DNA from: Peronospora farinosa
Taxonomy: Eukaryota; Oomycota; Peronosporomycetes; Peronosporales; Peronosporaceae
Length of the DNA: 64,000 nt
NCBI GenBank assembly: GCA_947646735.1
Contig: CANTFK010000987.1
Span: 620,001 to 684,000, forward strand
Direction of reading: 5' to 3'
This document shows positions 52,765 through 62,662 of the stretch, in pieces (position 1 is the first letter of the stretch; the number at the start of each line of letters is the position of its first letter). Position numbers and translations under genes: made by a program. The notes beneath the pieces were generated by a model. The model did not search any database. It saw nothing but the letters and a program-made list of their open reading frames with translations, and was not told where the DNA came from.

Positions 52765-54766
52765 TACAGTTGTGGCATGGATTGCAACATGTCGGAGGGT
52801 GACTGATAGCTGCGTGACGTGCGAACGATGAGAGAAGCTGCCACTGAGTACGTCGTGGTCGTGACCATGGCGGATAAGGTTTCAACTGGATGCAAATATG
52901 CAAATGGATCATTCGCAGCCGCCACTGAGACAGCAATAGGTACGAGAAGGTATGCATGGCTCGGGAAGGCGAATTTTAACGCAGCTGGTGTCGGAGTTGC
53001 GCGTTCGGGCACTGGTGCTAAACTCCTGGCTGTCTCGTCTGTATGTGAACTTTCCCACCTATTATTCGATGGGTCAGAGACGGAGCGAGCTACTTAACGA
53101 AGGTTCGAAAGCTTGCCTCGTCTGCAAGACTGCGCCAGAGAAACTACCATTGGTACTAGAGGATATGTATCAATCTTGCATTTATATCTTAACTTTGGCG
53201 TGACTTTGAGATGCGGGAAAGCGTAGGCTGCAGGTTTGCAAACTATTTCACTGATCATCGAGTGTTCAGTTGCCTTCCTTGTTCATAAATATATAATCGC
53301 ACTGCTTTCGACTGTCCCATGCGGTCCAAAGTGTCGAATTATTGCTCAGTTAATTTAAATGGAAATAAAGCAGCTGGCCACGTGAAACCGAGCGCCGGCT
53401 GATCTGCGGAGACGGGCGTACGTGACCTTATTCCTGACGAATACAGGGCTCAAGACCGACGGTGGTCGTTTCCAACGATGGTGTTGCGCTGCGCCGACCA
53501 GACAACCCCGATCACCAGATACACCAGCACGGCGGACCTCCATTGTGATGCATTGCTGACTCCGCCGCACTGCGCGAAGAACGTTCGGGTAGCGAGTATA
53601 GCAGGGACGAAAGCAGAAAGATGATGATATTTCTTTGCCCTTGTATGGCGCAAAGCTATGTAACCGCCACACACAGACGAGCCACATGGATACTTTTTCC
53701 CACATCGTCACGGATCTCTGCCGCGACAACTGCTTTTGCCTTTGCGGCTGCGGCCCTTCTCCCCTTTGGGGCCGTTATGGATCATAACATGGCTCGCCCT
53801 TCGTGGCTGGAACTGATCGAAACGATTTGCTGCTCAGGCTGAGAAAGGAACAGTTTACTTACGGCATGCAGTAAACCATTGATAGCCACAGAAACGTTGT
53901 GCTAATTAAAAAAAAGTATCCTCACTGACGCACTCGTGCCATGCTACTCTTCCATGGTTTTAGAAATTTCTTGTCGATTCATCCAGACAAACGTACTTGC
54001 TACAATGGAAGACTTTCGTTGCGCAGCCGTGGCACCAATTGAACTTGATCCGTGCAGTGGACGCAATCGGAGGTATCATCCGCTCAAATGATCTTGTTAC
54101 AAACAAGCAGCATTATCGCATTCGGCATCGACGCTACCTCCGACAGTGCGAGCGGATATTAAGCACATGAGTGTAGACGACACTGACATTGTTGGCGGAA
54201 AAGACGATGGTGAATAGCTTGTTCCGTCTGCGTAACCGCGCTCAGGATTCAGCGGAACAGGAGTATCCATGAGCAGGAAAGTGCGTCCACGGAGCAAGAG
54301 GTAGCGAAAACAAGTCCTTCTTCGCCAGCTCCCAGCGGTCGTTATCAAGGAACTACAGAGAGATAGAAATGTGAACAATGGCGTCTACCTCCGCCTAGCA
54401 ACGGAAATCATCGTCAACCGGCAGCCGGCACTGCACAGTCCTCGTATCGACAGAAGACATTTCCTGCGGTACTAGAATGGCTGCGAACTTTGCAGAAATC
54501 TTGAACACCGTCACGGTAAACCGACAGTCTGTTACCATCACCAATTGAATTGATCCGTCGTAATGACAGATGCCACTTTGTCACATGAACAACGCTACCA
54601 CCAAGCACTCGCTCTGTGCGAGTATCGCAATCCAGTGGTCTCTGCGATCTTTTATAGATTTGAACCGAGGTTTTTGCATGCCTGAGCGAAAAGCTTCACC
54701 TTTATTGACGATTACGTCCAAGATCATGATCGAGGGCTGCATAGCTCTGTTTTCCAGTGATGATTG
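52765..54766. other. Two kilobases without a recognised gene
   Basis: Short overlapping frames on both strands (longest about 125 codons at 53355-53729, minus strand). None resembles a known family, none has a clear promoter, and base composition varies. It may contain decayed coding sequence. Confidence 0.4.
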
Positions 54767-55788
54767 TTAGTTTATTGAAATTCCTTTATTTTCGTATGGG
54801 GTCATTACTTTGCTATCTATCGTCTCACTACTGTCTTCAACCTGTGCGCCATCTTCACTTGATTGCAACATTAAAAGTATTTCCCAACTACCGGGTCGAG
54901 CGTAAGAATCTGTGGACAACTGTCCAGCACCGTCGTCCAAAAGTGTTTGGAAATCTCCAGGTGGATTGAGATTGTGTGTGTCGGCCTCAACGTAGTCGAG
55001 CCAGTCTTTTTTTGCAGTTCGGTACTCCAGTTCTAGATCCGACAGCATCATCTGCATCTCACGTGTGTTGTGCTTCAGGTTCTTGTACGTCCCAACATCA
55101 GCCTTCACTTGGGGCCGTACTTGACTGTATAAATGTCGCTAACTTGGCTTTAGACGATGACGCGGTTTGAGACGCAAACCTTGCTTTTGTGGCTTTTTGG
55201 AGCACGACGAAGGAGGCCGCGGTAGTGCAGGAGGAAGCAACGTTGGTAAAGGCAATACTGGTGGAAAAAGGAGCGATGGTATCAAAGGTAGTGACGGAGG
55301 ACCTCGAGTCATGGGTGGACCGACGAACCGATACAAGTCTTTAAAATCCATTGTCTACTTTCCGGTAAAATGCTCAAATGACGTACCCAAATGGCTATCG
55401 TACAGGAAGTAGCCTTTTGAGAAGAGATCCAGCACATCAGACTTGTCAATCAGTCCACCACCATCAAAAGATTGGTTCCAATGCCTCAGGAGATAGCGAA
55501 AGTTTGCTGTATCAGCTGCTGCAAAGACGCTAGCATCAAGATATTCTTCTTGCAGCAAACGGGGCGTGTCGCCACCATCGGCTGTTGGACCCAAGTGTCG
55601 ATTCAGACGATTAAACTCGACCTACAAGGGAGGCTATTGAGTAAGACCTACTTGATTATGAGAGCAGTGCTCCAAAATGCATAAACCATCCCATCGAGTT
55701 GCCGTAGTGTAGCACCTGTTAGTGATCTCAACCATTTGTCTTCAATACGGCAAAGGCGAGTCGCTACGCTTTTGCCGTCGCATCTCAT
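54767..55788 (-). CDS. Unidentified multi-exon protein gene
   Basis: Coding-looking minus-strand segments can be chained. The start is the ATG at 55786-55788 (MRCDGKSVATRLCRIEDKW, through GATLRQLDGM). An intron with donor GTTTAT and acceptor CTTGTAG joins VEFNRLNRHLGPTADGGDT and the 55355-55594 block (LDASVFAAADTANFRYLLRH). A longer intron to an acceptor near 55135 then reaches QVRPQVKADVGTYKNLKHN, ending at 54767. The last part is coiled-coil-like (NTREMQMMLSDLELEYRTAKK). A proline-rich frame at 55139-55351 may be intron or an alternative exon. The family is not recognised. Exon borders are tentative. Confidence 0.5.
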
Positions 55789-55845
55789 TGTGCACTTTGC
55801 CCAGCATTATAGTGCCACTAACGACACTAGCTTTTATAATAGCAC

Positions 55846-56139
55846 TTATTGCACGCACGACACACTTGTGTGAAGGAAGATGCATGAAAACAACATTGTC
55901 CACATCTCTATCGCATGTCGATGTTTTTCGATGGAACGTTCTTTGAATTCTTGAATCTTCTTTTGATGCATTGGCAAACGGTCCAGTTTTTTCTCGTCTG
56001 CTGACTCATCGTCGGTCAACGCCTCCTTCAAGTGATCAAATGAGAGGAACTTACGTCTTAAGAACTTGTCAAATGCATTCTGACCACACTTCAACCGTGT
56101 GGAATGTATTTCCTGTCGCCATTCTCCGTCGTTTTGCAC
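55846..56139 (-). other. Coding-looking fragment without its own start
   Basis: An open minus-strand frame of 97 codons, Lys/Glu-rich (NAFDKFLRRKFLSFDHLKEAL, HQKKIQEFKERSIEKHRHA). The first codon is GTG, so there is no ATG. It could be a 5' exon of the gene at 54767-55788 or a relic. Only 53 bp separate it from the stop of the next upstream gene, leaving almost no room for a promoter. Confidence 0.35.
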
Positions 56140-56192
56140 TGCTTATGATTTACTTCACGCACTGCAAAATCAGCTCGTGGTAGAATCACAAA

Positions 56193-58373
56193 TCACCTCA
56201 TGACAAGCTGAATTTTAAGTGTACCGCGCTGAGCCGCATGAGCCAATGCTGCCTCGGCTCGCTCCAACGGGTAAACACCATGAATATACTTTTGCACGTC
56301 AATCTTGCGGTCTCGTAGTAATCGCAGTGCCCATGGAATGGGTCCACACCGGGAGCCTACGATTCGTAGTCGCTTGCTTTGCACCACCGTAACGTCCACC
56401 GTAGACCGCTTTACCGAGCACGTTGACTTGATAATTACAGTTCCACGTTCGCGTACTAATTTCAGTGCCAACGTGATGCCGCTGGGACTTCCTGTGCACT
56501 CGACGCACACGTCAAAAGGCTCTCGGTCGCTGGCGATTCGAGCTACAAGTGCATTCATCTCTGCATCGTCACCGCTCGATAATGTATACACGCTGCTCAC
56601 GTCATGTTTCGCTAACGCCAGCCGATCGCGGTGCTTTCCCACGAGTGTTACTGATTTGGCAGCTCCGGTAGCCTGAAGAACCTCTGCTACCATGAGACCT
56701 AGTTTTCCATCTCCAAGTACCACGACGTGATCGGACGACTGGACAACTTGTTGCTCTAGAATGCGGCACGCTGCCGCTAATGGCTCAGCAAAGACGGCGT
56801 GCGAGTCCACAATGCTGTCTGGCACCTCATAGAGGTTTGCAAGAGGAAGTGTAATGAATTGACTAAATGCACCGTCCTTCCGCACGATGCCGAGGCAGGA
56901 TCGGTTGGGACAATGGTTGCGACGCATTACCTCATCTCTTGTCAACGTATCACCTCTTCGATTGAACGTTATATTGCATCGTGCACAAGTCACACACTTG
57001 GACGAGTTGCAAGGAATGTTAATTTCACCTACAACACGCTTGCCAATCCACATCCGTTGTGTCTGTTCATCGTTCGTGTACTGTGCTCCAAGCTTCCGAA
57101 CGATGCCGACAAACTCGTGTCCTAGTGTACCCTTGAACCCTGGCTTGTAATTGTCAATCATCTGCAAGTCTGTCCCGCATATACCTGCTCGTAACACCTC
57201 AATCAGTGCTTCATGAGGAGCCGGAGTCGGTACGACAAGGTCCGTGATCAATTGCGGGGCTAATCCATTGCCTTGCAAACAAAGACCTTTCATAAAGAGC
57301 AGCTCTGTTGTGCCAGACCCAATGGCACTCGAATCAACACAACGACTAATTGGCGAATTATCACCTTTCCCATGATTTGATCTCAATAAGTTGAGTTTGT
57401 GAAGCTTCTGTGGCTGTATGATCACCTGCGGCATTATAAATGTCGGATTCACGAGCGTCAAAAACTCGCGAAACAGCTGATTCTGCAGTGCCTTCATCGG
57501 AATCACATCCGAGCGCAGCCAGTCCACGAAAGCGTCATTGTGCTTTTGCAAGGAAGTGCTGCTAGTATCCACAGTATCAGTCATCTTGCAGCGCTTCATC
57601 GGCCCATCAGCTGACCCGAATGTGTCCTTGAGCTGTACTACGAGCTGGTCGTTGCCGTTGTGTCTTAAGTTTGCAATGTCAGGGTCACTTTTCATACCCC
57701 GGTTCTTTCTCGATTCTGTCATTTTGCTACGCGCTGGACTATCAACACGAAAAACCTGTGGATGATGACGAAACAAGTGTCTCTTGAGACTATAGACTCG
57801 GTTGCCCATGATCACTTGGCACAGCGTACAAATGACATGAGCTTTTTCCGACGCCGATGTTGCACCTGTGCGTGCTTCCGTATTTCCATCTGATTTCGTC
57901 GCTACTACCACTGGTGCTACGAAAAAGTCCCGCGGACTCGCAAACGCTTGCGTGGCCAAGAACGCTGCTGGAATGTTCGAAGACGATGCCGACGCCGACG
58001 CTGGTACAGAAACAGACCGATACCTCTCGGTCTCTGTCGTCGCAACATCCACCTCGATTTTCTCGTGTTTAATGGTGACATTGGCTAGAGCTGATCCAGC
58101 AGCCCAGAAACTATCGTCACTGGTCGTTGGGGTGGGTGGTGAGCTAATGAGGTTTGCAATACTCATCTGTTTGCTGGGTGTACGTACAGTCCATGCTGCC
58201 TCCTCCTTATCCCTATCCACTGTATCATCATGAAGGCACTTGGGATCGAGTGTATCAACCGTTGCAAGTTTACGCTTCTTGCTCATGGCAAAAGACAATG
58301 AAGGCGATATCATGCTGGTAGATACACTATCAATGGAACTACAATGACTATCAGAGCTTGTGCTGCCTGCCAT
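56193..58373 (-). CDS. Zinc-finger/hAT-like N-terminus fused to zinc-dependent medium-chain dehydrogenase
   Basis: One uninterrupted frame of 726 codons. The N-terminal 170 residues are Ser/Thr-rich. A BED/C2H2-like finger lies at about 182-204 (C-x2-C-x13-H-x3/4-H within HVICTLCQVIMGNRVYSLKR). Residues 281-316 (FVDWLRSDVIPMKALQNQLF, then REFLTLVNPTFIMP) resemble the region after the finger in hAT transposases. From about 360 a complete zinc alcohol-dehydrogenase-type enzyme follows: CGTD (catalytic Cys 399), GHE (His 419), structural-zinc Cys at about 455, 460, 463 and 466 and a CPN.SCLG loop, then the NAD(P) site VVVLGDGKLGLMVAE. Substrate unknown. The absence of stops across the joint argues for a real fusion. 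Confidence 0.85.
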   Translation of the reverse strand: MAGSTSSDSHCSSIDSVSTSMISPSLSFAMSKKRKLATVDTLDPKCLHDDTVDRDKEEAAWTVRTPSKQMSIANLISSPPTPTTSDDSFWAAGSALANVTIKHEKIEVDVATTETERYRSVSVPASASASSSNIPAAFLATQAFASPRDFFVAPVVVATKSDGNTEARTGATSASEKAHVICTLCQVIMGNRVYSLKRHLFRHHPQVFRVDSPARSKMTESRKNRGMKSDPDIANLRHNGNDQLVVQLKDTFGSADGPMKRCKMTDTVDTSSTSLQKHNDAFVDWLRSDVIPMKALQNQLFREFLTLVNPTFIMPQVIIQPQKLHKLNLLRSNHGKGDNSPISRCVDSSAIGSGTTELLFMKGLCLQGNGLAPQLITDLVVPTPAPHEALIEVLRAGICGTDLQMIDNYKPGFKGTLGHEFVGIVRKLGAQYTNDEQTQRMWIGKRVVGEINIPCNSSKCVTCARCNITFNRRGDTLTRDEVMRRNHCPNRSCLGIVRKDGAFSQFITLPLANLYEVPDSIVDSHAVFAEPLAAACRILEQQVVQSSDHVVVLGDGKLGLMVAEVLQATGAAKSVTLVGKHRDRLALAKHDVSSVYTLSSGDDAEMNALVARIASDREPFDVCVECTGSPSGITLALKLVRERGTVIIKSTCSVKRSTVDVTVVQSKRLRIVGSRCGPIPWALRLLRDRKIDVQKYIHGVYPLERAEAALAHAAQRGTLKIQLVMR

Positions 58374-58548
58374 GGTGACACGAAAAGCTCTGCGTGTCCT
58401 TGAGAATCTTGCAGTTTGTCTGATTTATACGTACGAGCTGAGCTGTCCGTTCATATGTAGCCATCTCAGTGAATAAGTCTCATGTGGTACAGATGGACCT
58501 ATGTTATAGAATATGGGTATATAACACACCGGGTTCAGCAACCAGTAC

Positions 58549-59181
58549 ATGACCATGGCAATGACAAGAGTTGATGTCGATATAAATGTTACTGTTGCTA
58601 CATCACCACCACGCCATTTTCTCATCCTGAACAATGTACAGAAAATGAAAAATATCAAGAACATGTTACTAAGTGCTTCGGCCTTTGGAGTCAAAGAGGT
58701 TTTTGTCGTAGGACAAAAGAAATTCAATCTTCAGGAACAGGAACCATTTGTAACTTTATTGAACTGTCGAATCACGCGTGTGGCCACGTTAAAAGACTGC
58801 AGAAAGTATTGCATTGAACGAAACATTTGTATCATTGGAGTCGAGATTATGCAGAATGCCAAAAGTATTGCGGACCAACCATTTCATGGTGACTCAGCCT
58901 TTATTATGGGGAATGAGGTGACTGACTGACTGACTGACTATGTAGCAAGAAAGAGCCGGTTTGCTGTCACGGGAGACTCATGTATGTATGTTGTGTACTG
59001 TCTCATGCAGGGAAGCGGCATGAATGCGGCTCAAGTGGCCATTTGTGATGACTTTGTGTATATTCCGCAGTATGGAGGCGGCACAGCGTCCCTTAATGTG
59101 ACAGTCGCGGCATCAATCATCTTGCAGAGCTTTGCATTGTGGGCCAAATTACCTGCTAAAGAGGTGATAGTCGAGGTGTAA
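58549..59181 (+). CDS. SpoU/TrmH-type RNA 2'-O-ribose methyltransferase, 2 exons
   Basis: Exons 58549-58917 and 59011-59181 (intron 93 bp, GTGACT...CATGCAG) give 179 codons. Splicing restores the SPOUT knot motifs: motif 1-like NNVQKMKNIKNMLLSASAFG, motif 2 FIMGNEGSGM and motif 3 IPQYGGGTASLNVTVAASI. The enzyme uses S-adenosylmethionine to methylate a ribose in tRNA or rRNA. It is small, one catalytic domain only. The donor lies at the start of a TGAC microsatellite. Divergent from the dehydrogenase fusion, 175 bp between start codons, so a shared promoter is likely. Confidence 0.88.
58919..58938. repeat. (TGAC)5 microsatellite at a splice donor
   Basis: Five tetranucleotide units begin one base after the first base of the intron of the SpoU gene, so the donor GTGACT is part of the repeat. 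Confidence 0.9.
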
Positions 59182-59340
59182 AAAGTATAGTTGATGTCAG
59201 CAGGAGCATGGAAAGAAGAGATGTAGCACCTCTAGACAACATCGGAGTTGAGCTTACCTCGAAATATACGACTGCTCAATCAACGGAGTCCGGAATTGCA
59301 TGAGGTCTTGGCGTCGTTAGAGCGATCGATCTTCGTATTA

Positions 59341-62300
59341 TCACATGTCCTTCTCCATAAACTCCTCATAGCTCTGACCAAACAATCTCTGTACGTCACG
59401 CTGAATGTCGCTCTTGGACACTTTCCAACCTGTTGCAAACAGCTTCTTGTACATGTCCACCAGCACCTCACCAATCACCTCGCGTGCATGGCTCCATTTG
59501 TAAATGAGCTGGTCCAGTACACGTGCGTCCGAGTGCTGGCTCGTGAACGCCGTACCGAGGATCTCAATACGCATTCGCGTGAGCTCTTCGATGATCGATG
59601 GGTTGTTGCAGTACCACCAGCAGCCGTACAGGTGCAAATTGCCAAACTTGTTGGCCGTCACCGTCACCTCGTGCTGGTTCACGCGCGAGAGGAACGTGGC
59701 CAAGAACTTCACTTTGGGAAAGTTGCGGCACAGTTTGATCAACGTGTCCACGTTGCTGGGCTTTACACCGTCACCCGCTACACCATAACGAGCGTTAATA
59801 GGACGCACACTGTCAAACTTGAGCGCGATCGGCAGCTTCTTCTCTTCCGCCAGAGGCAGCAACACTTGCAGCAGCAGCTCCGCACCTGTCGGCGGTTCAT
59901 TCGTACCAGACCCAAACGCGTTCTCATCCGGGTACTCGAAGGAAATGGGCACGCTCGACATGAAGTACTCGGGCTTCATGATGTCGATCCATTTCTCCAG
60001 AAGCGTGCGTACACCTTCTAGTGTGTGTGGTAGCTTGAACACGTCCAGCGTCGGACCGATGGATACCCAGTCGCCAAGAAGAACCTGGTCCACACGTAGC
60101 GCCGAGCGGAAGAACTTGCGCGACCACGCAGGCGGAGGCGTGTTGGTGGCTGGATCGCCCAGCCAGTGGCGAGCCTCCTCCGGCTCGAACGGGATGTTGG
60201 TCATCACCGCATACTTGAGACCCGACAGCCGGAACACCGTATCCACGTACTCCTCGGCGTCTTGCTGCTTGAACCATTCCTGGATAGCAGGCAGGTCACG
60301 CTTCGCCACGAGATTATCAAGGCCTAGCAAGTGTAGTGTCGTCAACACACCACGACAAGCTTCGGACACCGGAGACCGGTCGATAAACAGGTGCTTCCAG
60401 ATGAGACTGGCCTGCTTTTCTTTCGAGTATGAGTTGAGCTCTTCTACTTGCACGGACGCCGTCTGCAAGAACTCGGCCACGAGATAGTGATAGGTGAGCA
60501 GCTCGTTGATGCCCCACAGCATGAGCTTGCCGTGGCTCGGAGGGAACAGGTGCGTATGCACATCGATGATCTGGACGCTGGCTACGGCTTGACGAACGAA
60601 CGTCACGACCTTCTCCTTGGTAGCGAGATACTCGCTGGTGTGGTGGTTGCGCAGCACGTCGTCGAGGGTCTCAAGAGCCGTCTGCTTGCCGGACACGAGA
60701 CGCTGGTACAGAGCTGCGACGTCAGCTGCAAACGAAGCGTATGCGTCGTTCGTGAGGTCGAAGCCCTCGACTGAGCTGAGTATACTGGCAACAGCGACGC
60801 CGACGCCGCTGGAAACCTCAGGGGAAGACTCGGCGCGCGCAGACTTGGGAAAGTCGTGACTACTGCTCTTGCTTGCACGAAGCACCTGTTGACTCGCACG
60901 CCAAAGAATTCTGGCTGTATCACCTTTCTCACCGTCTAAGAACTCGTACTTACCTGTTGAAACGTTAGCGCTCAGCCCGTTTGCGTACACCCAAGTTTTC
61001 TCAGTCGTGGAGTACATGGGCGTGCTATCTTGAATCGAGTCCATTGCACCGACGAAAATTGCCGGGCCACTACCATTCTCTTTTCTAAAGTCCTCTTGCG
61101 TCGGGGTCAGGTATCGTAGAATTATAGCAGTAGCAAACGCCATGAACACGCTTGGGCGGTACATCTCGTCCATAGCCACATTGGCCTTTACGGAACTGAA
61201 TAGTCTGACACCGAACTTTAGCATGGCATTCTGCCCAGCCCAGAAGTTGTCCAACCCGAAATGCTTGTGCTCCACGCGACCCATCCACTCATCATACGCG
61301 TGCTGAGCTTGCTCTTTGCTGACACCACGCGACAAAAGCGACGGGGCGATGTCGTTGACGTACAGCAGATTCAGAAACTGCCGGATCTCAGGATACTTCA
61401 AAACTTCACATGTTGTCTTCACACGCGTCAGGGCAAGCAGGTACACTATCGCCGTGTGTACAGCATTAGCGATACTGAGCTTAATCAGGTGGTCTTGCTC
61501 CAACTGATCAGCAGTCGTACGGATGTGCACACCCGGCAGAGTACTCAACACTTCAGCATCCAAAACACCCTGAATATCTTGAATCACCAGTGTCTTTGTC
61601 GGCCACGGTTCCGTCAATGGCACCAATGAGTCACCAGCTCGATGAGACGTCAGACGGTCTACCATTGTATTGTGGAAATGCACCTTTGACGTTACGTATG
61701 CTCGAAACGGAGCAAGATCACTTGGTTGATCGTTCCATTCCGTCTCCAGTACCAACTTCTTGATAATCTCTCCATTCTTGGGCAAATTGTCCGTATTGAT
61801 CACCGAAATGACATGATCTACAGCAAAGAATACACGACATCAGCTTCTACTCGTCTCCTGATGCATTTTTGACAATTTTGACCATCTCACTGGAATTAGC
61901 CTGGAAACTCTTATAAAGCAATTCCGTGAGGTCCACAATAGCTTGTCCTCCTTTAACAATCCCACTCTCTGTTACCCCAAAACCAATAATCTTCAGCTTT
62001 AACAACTTGGATGGCAATTCCATAAAAGCTCTGCGTCCTTGAGCATCTCCCAAGGAACCGACAGCTTCCACCTGAATGACTTGAGTCTGCACACTGCCGT
62101 CCTTTTGGATCGTGTCCACCTCGTACTTGCCCTCATCCTTTGCACAGACTAATGCAAAGTTCAATCCTCGTGTTTGAGCTATGATAACACCACTACCGGC
62201 AGCTTGAAGCGTTGGTATCAGCACGGATCTCTGCATTTTTGACAGATGTCATGGCAGCACAAGTATCGGTTTTTTTAGTATCTTGTTTCTATTATAAAGA

Positions 62301-62398
62301 GCGTGGAATCAAAAGCGTACCAGGAAGCGACCGCTACCAATGCAAATAGTGTCGGTAGTGTCCGAAAAGACCGATTGTCCTCGTAATGGCTTGAACAT
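59341..62398 (-). CDS. Fused long-chain mannitol dehydrogenase/fructuronate reductase and uronate isomerase, 3 exons
   Basis: Minus-strand exons 62321-62398, 61891-62230 and 59341-61817 (introns 90 and 73 bp, GTACGC...TGCAG and GTGAGA...CTGTAG) give 964 codons in one frame. The N-terminal half is a polyol-specific long-chain dehydrogenase: nucleotide-binding TICIGSGRFLRSVLIPTLQA, VISVINTDNLPKNG, HTMVDRLT, and the catalytic pattern K-x4-N-x2-H in IKLSIANAVHTA (Lys 252, Asn 257, His 260). The C-terminal 420 residues are uronate isomerase: DVHTHLFPP (metal-binding His, about 560-562), KLMLWGINELLTYHYL and a C-terminal WWYCNNPSIIEE segment. Isomerase makes fructuronate from glucuronate and the reductase makes mannonate, so both steps may sit on one chain. 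It converges with the SpoU gene. Confidence 0.9.
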
Positions 62399-62662
62399 CT
62401 TGGAGAAAAAGGAAAAATGACGTTAACAATTTTAGACTTGGGATAAAAAAAAAAAATACCGGGACAGTGGTCAGCTCGTAAGTTATTTATCACAAACGAA
62501 AAGATTGCAATACAACTTTAGCATGAACAAAAAAATGCAAATGTCACTTTTTTTGCTAGTCGTACAGAATCTCGAGCATCCGGACAAAATTATTTGTACG
62601 ATAAAGAAGAATCATCAAAACTTCCAGGAAGATTTAGATCTCTTATTCTTATACCAATCGAC
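62399..62662. promoter_or_regulatory. Shared upstream region of two divergent dehydrogenase genes
   Basis: 264 bp, AT-rich, between two divergent start codons of paralogous genes. It must contain both promoters, or one bidirectional one. Contains an A-run near 62446-62455. Confidence 0.6.

Noticed and set aside
59248..60021. A 257-codon plus-strand frame
   Set aside because: It lies antisense to the uronate isomerase domain, has no recognisable similarity and reflects codon bias of the real gene.
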